Part shown: positions 59,708 to 64,000 of the stretch, in pieces
Position numbering within the stretch: the first letter of the stretch is position 1
How the letters are laid out: each line of letters begins with the position of its first letter
Assembly (NCBI RefSeq): GCF_900143015.1
Contig: NZ_FSRT01000001.1
Location: 62,001-126,000, forward strand
Reading direction: 5' to 3'
Origin: Fibrobacter sp. UWB11
Lineage (GTDB): Bacteria; Fibrobacterota; Fibrobacteria; Fibrobacterales; Fibrobacteraceae
DNA length: 64,000 bases
The notes under the pieces: generated by a model
What the model was told of the DNA's origin: nothing
The model's database searches: none
Seen by the model: only the letters and a program-made list of their open reading frames with translations
Made by a program: the position numbers and the translations under genes

Positions 59708-60607
59708 ATGAAAATAGATGATGCAAAAAAAATCCTATGGAGCTTTTATCATCGGAATATTGGAGATTCCTCTCCTGTGGTTACAGTATCCGGACGTGGA
59801 TATCGATATTTTATAACATTAGCCAAATCAGAGGATAATGTTGCAATTGAATTGTGGTGCGAAAATGACTGCTTTGATGATAATAAAGGCATGTTCCTTT
59901 GCATTTCTCTTGGATATGAAAATGAAAAAATGTTCGAAACGGATTTTCCAGACAAGCGAAATTTTGAACGAACGCAAAATGATGTTTACACCCTACATAA
60001 AGTTCCTAATTATAATGATATCGCGTTGCAAAAAGCGGAACATCCCTATTATTATGCCTCTCTCTACATTGATCCTGATAATGAATTAGAATCATTACAA
60101 AAATTTTTTGAAAATAGCCGAATAAAAGCTATTATTGAAAAGCATAATATAATCTTCAGTGACGATTGTGGTAAAAGTGCTACGGAACGAATACAACAGA
60201 TCTTAGCCCGTGTTGGACAAGGTGTGTATCGAGAAAATCTTGAAAAACTGTGGGATAGCGCCTGCGCGGTAACCGGTTGTCGTATTAGAGATGTCTTAAG
60301 AGCTAGCCATGCCAAACCATGGAAAGACTGTAAAGATAAAGATGAAGAACAACGCCTTGATGGACACAATGGCTTACTTCTTTCAGCCAATTACGACGCC
60401 TTGTTTGATAAAGGCTTGATTGCTTTTTCATCACTTCAAGATGGTTGGAAAATAATGATATCATCCAAAGTCGAAACAGCGCAACTTTTGAAGTTGGGAA
60501 TTGATGCTGAGGTATGTTTAAATCCTCCAAAAGGATTAAAAGAAAAGGATAAAATTGAAATAGAAAGTTTTCTTCGGTATCATCGAGAGCGTGTTTATAA
60601 GAAATAG
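59708..60607 (+). CDS. HNH endonuclease (HNH_2-like), second copy
   Basis: A 299-aa protein with a different N-terminal domain (about 1-150) and the same HNH_2 type nuclease at 165-285: RVGQGVYRENLEKLWDSACAVTGC, LRASHAKPWKDCKD, HNGLLLSANYDALFDKGLIAF, FLRYHRERVY. All metal-site residues look canonical. The tandem pair suggests duplication of the nuclease and exchange of the recognition domain. A leader of about 85 AT-rich bases separates it from the first copy. Confidence 0.8.
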   Translation: MKIDDAKKILWSFYHRNIGDSSPVVTVSGRGYRYFITLAKSEDNVAIELWCENDCFDDNKGMFLCISLGYENEKMFETDFPDKRNFERTQNDVYTLHKVPNYNDIALQKAEHPYYYASLYIDPDNELESLQKFFENSRIKAIIEKHNIIFSDDCGKSATERIQQILARVGQGVYRENLEKLWDSACAVTGCRIRDVLRASHAKPWKDCKDKDEEQRLDGHNGLLLSANYDALFDKGLIAFSSLQDGWKIMISSKVETAQLLKLGIDAEVCLNPPKGLKEKDKIEIESFLRYHRERVYKK

Positions 60608-60715
60608 ACTGTATTAGGTTGTTTTATTAAAAAGTTGCCTGTCAAATGGGTGACTGTTTTGTAAAATAGTCTTGTTTTTGCTAATTATAATTGATTTGTA
60701 TATGAAAAATTAAGT

Positions 60716-61573
60716 TTATCCTAATAATTCCTTTAATTTTTTTATTCTCGATTTTTTAATATTTTTAAGTATTTTTTCTTTATCCTCTATTTTACCATGA
60801 TGTAATAGTCGATGGCATGTAGGGCACAATGCGCAAGCATTTTCGAGCATGTCAAGTCCACCTTCGCTCAATGGCGTGATGTGATGCACCTCTAAAAAAA
60901 TAGATTCGTCTGATCTCTTAAAGACTTTTGTTTCTTTTCCGTATTCTAAACATTCTGCACCACAACCTTGACAAACTCCATTTGCAAGCCATAGAGCGTC
61001 CGCAACAACTTGTGGATCGCGAACGAAATAAGATATTAACTTTGTAGGTTTAATTGATTGCTTTTCAATTTTCCCATAATTGCGTAAATCAATATGAGTT
61101 CGATTCTTGTTTAGAAGGACGACCTCTTGGTATAATTTATCTTCTTCTTGTTTTAATGTTGGAAATATGCTGATGTCTGTTTCCCAAAACTTATGCTCTT
61201 TATTATAAATTTCGCCAGTTGAACCAAATGATTTTTCAAAAAAATTGTGTAATCGATCTTCCATATGCTTGCTTACACAACATTCTAATTTCAATATTTT
61301 GGATATGGCATAATTTGTGGCGCCACCTTGTTTGTTGTTTGCTTTCTTATGCTTATCTGGAGTTGTATTCTTGTAGCCAATAAAACGACTTGGTATAAAT
61401 CTATCTTTACCATCAAATTTGTAGAAAACATAGCTAGTTCCCCTAACAATTATATCACGGATATATTTGTCATGCATATCTAATAATAATTCGATTTTTT
61501 TTAAATTTATTATCAAATCTTCTTTAGACTCAATTAATTCAAGTCTATTCGTATTTTGCTTTGAAAAATCCAT
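60716..61573 (-). CDS. McrA-type HNH endonuclease, third nuclease
   Basis: A 285-aa protein with a McrA-like C-terminus (about 200-270): SYFVRDPQVVADALWLANGVCQGCG, FLEVHHITPLSEGG, CALCPTCHRLLHHG, giving H-H and C-x2-C zinc and metal sites. The N-terminal 190 residues are lysine-rich and unassigned, perhaps the recognition part. It is convergent with the second HNH gene. A restriction role on modified DNA is the family precedent, not shown here. Confidence 0.8.
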   Translation of the reverse strand: MDFSKQNTNRLELIESKEDLIINLKKIELLLDMHDKYIRDIIVRGTSYVFYKFDGKDRFIPSRFIGYKNTTPDKHKKANNKQGGATNYAISKILKLECCVSKHMEDRLHNFFEKSFGSTGEIYNKEHKFWETDISIFPTLKQEEDKLYQEVVLLNKNRTHIDLRNYGKIEKQSIKPTKLISYFVRDPQVVADALWLANGVCQGCGAECLEYGKETKVFKRSDESIFLEVHHITPLSEGGLDMLENACALCPTCHRLLHHGKIEDKEKILKNIKKSRIKKLKELLG

Positions 61574-61721
61574 ATTTGGATCCCCTTGAAAAAGGATATT
61601 CTTTTTTTGAAAAATATATTATTTATTTGCAAAAAATATTATTAGTTCCAATTAATACGATTATATCTGTCGCGTAGAGAATGTATTTTGAAGTGGTTCT
61701 TAGCCATCGACAACCTACTCT

Positions 61722-62462
61722 ATGCAAAAAACATCCCCTAAATTCTCCAAATCAAAATTCGAAGCTTGCTGTAACTTCTGGCAGCCGCTTGTCAAGAAAA
61801 TTTATGCCCAAAATGCTGATGTGATTTTTCTGCATAGAAGGGATGTTCTTGCTGCTTTAAAACGCTTGCAAAAGGCGAAGCCTGATTACGGCTTTGAAAT
61901 TTCTTATAAGCAAGAATCAAAGGGGTATCGAGATTGCGATAAGTCGCAAGTTATTTGCTTGCGCAAGTCTTTGGGTGGTGCAGCTTCAATTGAATTCCTG
62001 GTAGATTGTGATGCTAAGTATTTGAGCATCCGATTTTGTCATATTGACGCAGGGAATTTTAATGTTCCGTATGAACGCTGCTGGTGTAATCTTGATGCGA
62101 CTCTTGAAAACCTCGTAAAATTCGTTGATGAATTTCCGAACTATAACGAGCAATCGTCAAGAATCATAATGGAAATCGAAAAAGAGCAGAAACTGCAAGA
62201 AATCACCCAGAACACAATTCGAGCGACGGTTTCGAACATTATGAATTCAACAAAACATCAATGGAAATTGTTCGAAACGGAAAACTCTTTTTCGCTGGAT
62301 GTCGCTTTCGATAAAGGTTATACCATTCAAATGTCATTTGATATTCAAAACTATCTTGAGAGAATTCCGGCGTTGCAAAATGTTCTGGAGCAAACGGAAA
62401 ACTTCTTAAAAGAAATTCCGTTCCCAATATCTATTAAGGCTCTTGACAAGAGTCGTTTTTGA
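61722..62462 (+). CDS. Unknown protein between HNH genes and ORF6N
   Basis: A 246-aa soluble protein, Lys/Phe-rich, with WQPLVKKIYAQNADVIFLHRRDVL near the start and a helical linker at about 148-175. No catalytic motif or family is recognised. It is 64 bases before the ORF6N gene on the same strand and may share its transcript. Confidence 0.5.
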   Translation: MQKTSPKFSKSKFEACCNFWQPLVKKIYAQNADVIFLHRRDVLAALKRLQKAKPDYGFEISYKQESKGYRDCDKSQVICLRKSLGGAASIEFLVDCDAKYLSIRFCHIDAGNFNVPYERCWCNLDATLENLVKFVDEFPNYNEQSSRIIMEIEKEQKLQEITQNTIRATVSNIMNSTKHQWKLFETENSFSLDVAFDKGYTIQMSFDIQNYLERIPALQNVLEQTENFLKEIPFPISIKALDKSRF

Positions 62463-62526
62463 ATTTATATTGTTGGTGAACAAATGTGTAATCCTGTCTT
62501 TTTTGCTTGTAGATGGGAAGGAGTAA

Positions 62527-63507
62527 ATGATGAAAAATGATGTCCCGGCAGTTGCCAAGTCTGAATTTTCCCTGATAGACGAAAATATGCTTAAATCGCG
62601 AATCTACACGATTCGTGGGCTCAAAGTCATGCTTGATGCTGACTTGGCGGAGATTTATGGGTATAGTACGAAGGCTTTTAATCAACAGATTAAGAATAAT
62701 ATCGAAAAATTCGATGAAGATTTTCGCTTTCAGCTGGATTCTGAGGAAATTGAAGGCTTATCGAGGTCAAAATTTTTGACCTCGATGCAAATTAAAGGTG
62801 TAAAGGGAGGACGTTCTTACGCTCCCTACGCTTTTACCGAGCAAGGCATTTATATGCTTATGACTGTTCTCAAGGGCGAACGGGCTACGGCGCAAAGCAA
62901 GGCGCTTATCCGGCTTTTCAAGCAGATGAAGGACTATATCATTGCTGAAAATCGGAATTTGTTGAGTAACGAAGGCCTTGTACAAATAGCCATGCAAACG
63001 GAACGGAATACTAAGGATATTGCCGTCATTCAGTCCGACCTTCAGAAGGTCATGGAAAATTTCGTTGATCCTTCCACCTACAAGCATTTCTTGATTCTGA
63101 ATGGAAAAAAGTTGGAAGCGGATGTTGCTTATACGCAAATTTATGGCATGGCAAAGAAATCCATCGCCATTATTGACGATTATGTTGGCGTGAAAACGCT
63201 CGATCTTTTGCGAGGAATTGCCAAGGGTGTTTCTGTGACAATTTATAGCGATGAACAAGGATTTGAATCGCTGACAGATCAAATTAAGAATGATTTCTCG
63301 GCGGCTCGCCCTGATGTAAAGCTCTTCACGGGTCGGACAAGGGGTAAAATCCATGACCGCTATATTTTTCTGGATTACGGTTTAAAAGGTGAAAAGCTTT
63401 TTCACTGTGGTGCTTCATCTAAAGATGCTGGTAACAAAATTACTACCATCATGCAGATTGAGAATACAGAAATTTACCACATATTGATGGATAAATTAAA
63501 AAGATAA
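62527..63507 (+). CDS. ORF6N-domain protein with PLD-like C-terminus (intact copy)
   Basis: A 326-aa protein. The ORF6N part (about 15-150) has IYTIRGLKVMLDADLAEIYGYSTKAFNQQIKNN, FRFQL and YAPYAFTEQGIYMLMTVL. The C-terminal part (about 215-326) is PLD-like: IAIIDDYVGVKTLDLL ... KIHDRYIFLDYG ... FHCGASSKDAGNK, with an H-D-R pattern instead of H-x-K. It is the intact relative of the broken gene at 39724. A perfect 25-base palindrome lies in its coding sequence (62761-62785). AAGGAG is upstream of the ATG. Confidence 0.85.
   Translation: MMKNDVPAVAKSEFSLIDENMLKSRIYTIRGLKVMLDADLAEIYGYSTKAFNQQIKNNIEKFDEDFRFQLDSEEIEGLSRSKFLTSMQIKGVKGGRSYAPYAFTEQGIYMLMTVLKGERATAQSKALIRLFKQMKDYIIAENRNLLSNEGLVQIAMQTERNTKDIAVIQSDLQKVMENFVDPSTYKHFLILNGKKLEADVAYTQIYGMAKKSIAIIDDYVGVKTLDLLRGIAKGVSVTIYSDEQGFESLTDQIKNDFSAARPDVKLFTGRTRGKIHDRYIFLDYGLKGEKLFHCGASSKDAGNKITTIMQIENTEIYHILMDKLKR
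62761..62785. repeat. 25-base perfect palindrome inside ORF6N gene 2
   Basis: TCGAGGTCAAAA-T-TTTTGACCTCGA, two perfect 12-base arms, coding SRSKFLTS at the same protein position as WRSQFATSK in the other ORF6N gene. Confidence 0.9.
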
Positions 63508-63509
63508 CA

Positions 63510-63917
63510 TCACCCTCTTATCACAATAAAAGTTTTACCCATTTGTTTTATGCGCTTGAGGTTTTCGGCGGTGCCTTTGCTTTTCCCATCCCAAATCATA
63601 AGAGCTTGGTCACAATCTTTTGCCATTTGAATGTCTTTCACATAGTGAAAGTTGCTGTCGGAGAGTCCTTTGGCTGCTTCGATACAAGAGTGGATTTTGG
63701 CGGATGATGTGAAATTATTTCTTGGTGAGACTCCGCTACAATAAATGGTTACATTGCTGAAACCCTTGGATTCAATGTATTGCTGTACGACGGCATCAAC
63801 GCCGTAGCAATCACCAATAAGAATTTCATCGTTATTCTCGATGAATTGATCGATGAATACTATTGCCAAGTCGGGCAACTTTGAAATGGACTTTGAACCG
63901 GATATAAATATTTTCAT
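63510..63917 (-). CDS. SLOG-domain protein (YspA/DUF2493-like)
   Basis: A 135-aa single-domain protein. MKIFISGSKSI and EILIGDCYGVDAVVQQYI correspond to the first strand and the G-x-x-G-[VA]-D nucleotide-binding loop of SLOG/DprA-like folds, and DQALMIWDGKSKGTAENLKRIKQMGK matches the second substrate loop (S-x-G-T). SLOG proteins bind or process nucleotides and often accompany defence effectors. It is convergent with the ORF6N gene. Confidence 0.65.
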   Translation of the reverse strand: MKIFISGSKSISKLPDLAIVFIDQFIENNDEILIGDCYGVDAVVQQYIESKGFSNVTIYCSGVSPRNNFTSSAKIHSCIEAAKGLSDSNFHYVKDIQMAKDCDQALMIWDGKSKGTAENLKRIKQMGKTFIVIRG

Positions 63918-64000
63918 AGTGCCTCTTTATAGAATGGTTGATTTTATCAGCTCTAGCAGGTTAAATCCGTTTTTTGAAAAATAGTGGTCTTGCCCGTGGA

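Noticed and set aside
1-64000. CRISPR array
   Set aside because: No set of regularly spaced repeats was seen; serine-linker codon repeats in lipoprotein genes (38100, 49100) are coding and irregular.

Overview
The window looks like a chromosomal segment of a Fibrobacter species (F. succinogenes group). The reasons are lipoproteins with long poly-serine linkers after the lipobox (38007, 48287, 9663), a member of the F. succinogenes paralogous lipoprotein family TIGR02171 (44420-47128), several plant-polysaccharide hydrolases (a GH51 enzyme resembling endoglucanase F/Cel51A, a GH8 of the reducing-end exo-oligoxylanase type, a GH16 and a DUF4832 barrel), PorV-like and FlgD-Ig proteins, and many dispersed palindromic intergenic repeats. 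This is inferred from content; no database was searched.

Layout. (1) 1-4617: an AT-rich, tightly packed operon ending in a strong terminator. It holds the tail of a possible class V PLP enzyme or cysteine desulfurase, an SF2 helicase, a MORC/MutL-like GHKL ATPase and a single-HKD phospholipase D-type nuclease. It is probably an anti-phage or restriction module whose left part lies outside the window. (2) 4618-11533: a GC-richer integrated element with an XRE repressor, an early-type operon (RHH-like protein, replication-type protein, RecT, a coiled-coil protein, small orphans, an excisionase-like protein), a lipoprotein and a tyrosine integrase. It has no structural genes. It abuts a truncated tRNA-like sequence that overlaps the stop codon of a glycogen synthase gene. 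(3) 11524-39671: core and metabolic region. It contains a divergent glycogen synthase, outer-membrane proteins, a lolA / beta-propeller-FlgD / PorV-like / recF operon, mscL, a drug/metabolite exporter, coaE, GH51, an acyltransferase, TSCPD, an orphan vsr, GH8, a BASS transporter, an acid phosphatase and small unknowns. (4) 39672-41268: an ORF6N gene broken by a one-base frameshift in an A8 tract, carrying perfect palindromes inside its coding sequence, a 57-aa zinc-ribbon partner, and a GC-rich block that folds like a structured RNA. (5) 41269-54427: thrS, the TIGR02171 lipoprotein, rubredoxin (53 aa), a phosphopantetheinyl transferase, GH16, YbaK, a PAS-GGDEF cyclase, an oxidoreductase and glycogen phosphorylase. 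(6) 54555-64000: an accessory, defence-like island. It holds WYL and RhuM genes in one operon, a GNAT relic, two unknown genes, three HNH endonucleases within 3 kb, an unknown, a second (intact) ORF6N-PLD gene that also contains a perfect palindrome, and a SLOG protein.

How the parts fit. glgA-like and glgP genes would handle glycogen storage and mobilisation. The secreted hydrolases attack beta-glucans and xylan outside or on the cell. LolA and PorV-like proteins serve outer-membrane traffic, possibly type IX-like secretion. The strongest candidates for something undescribed are the helicase-GHKL-PLD operon, the palindromes embedded in both ORF6N genes, the structured block at 41017-41163, and the multi-HNH island.
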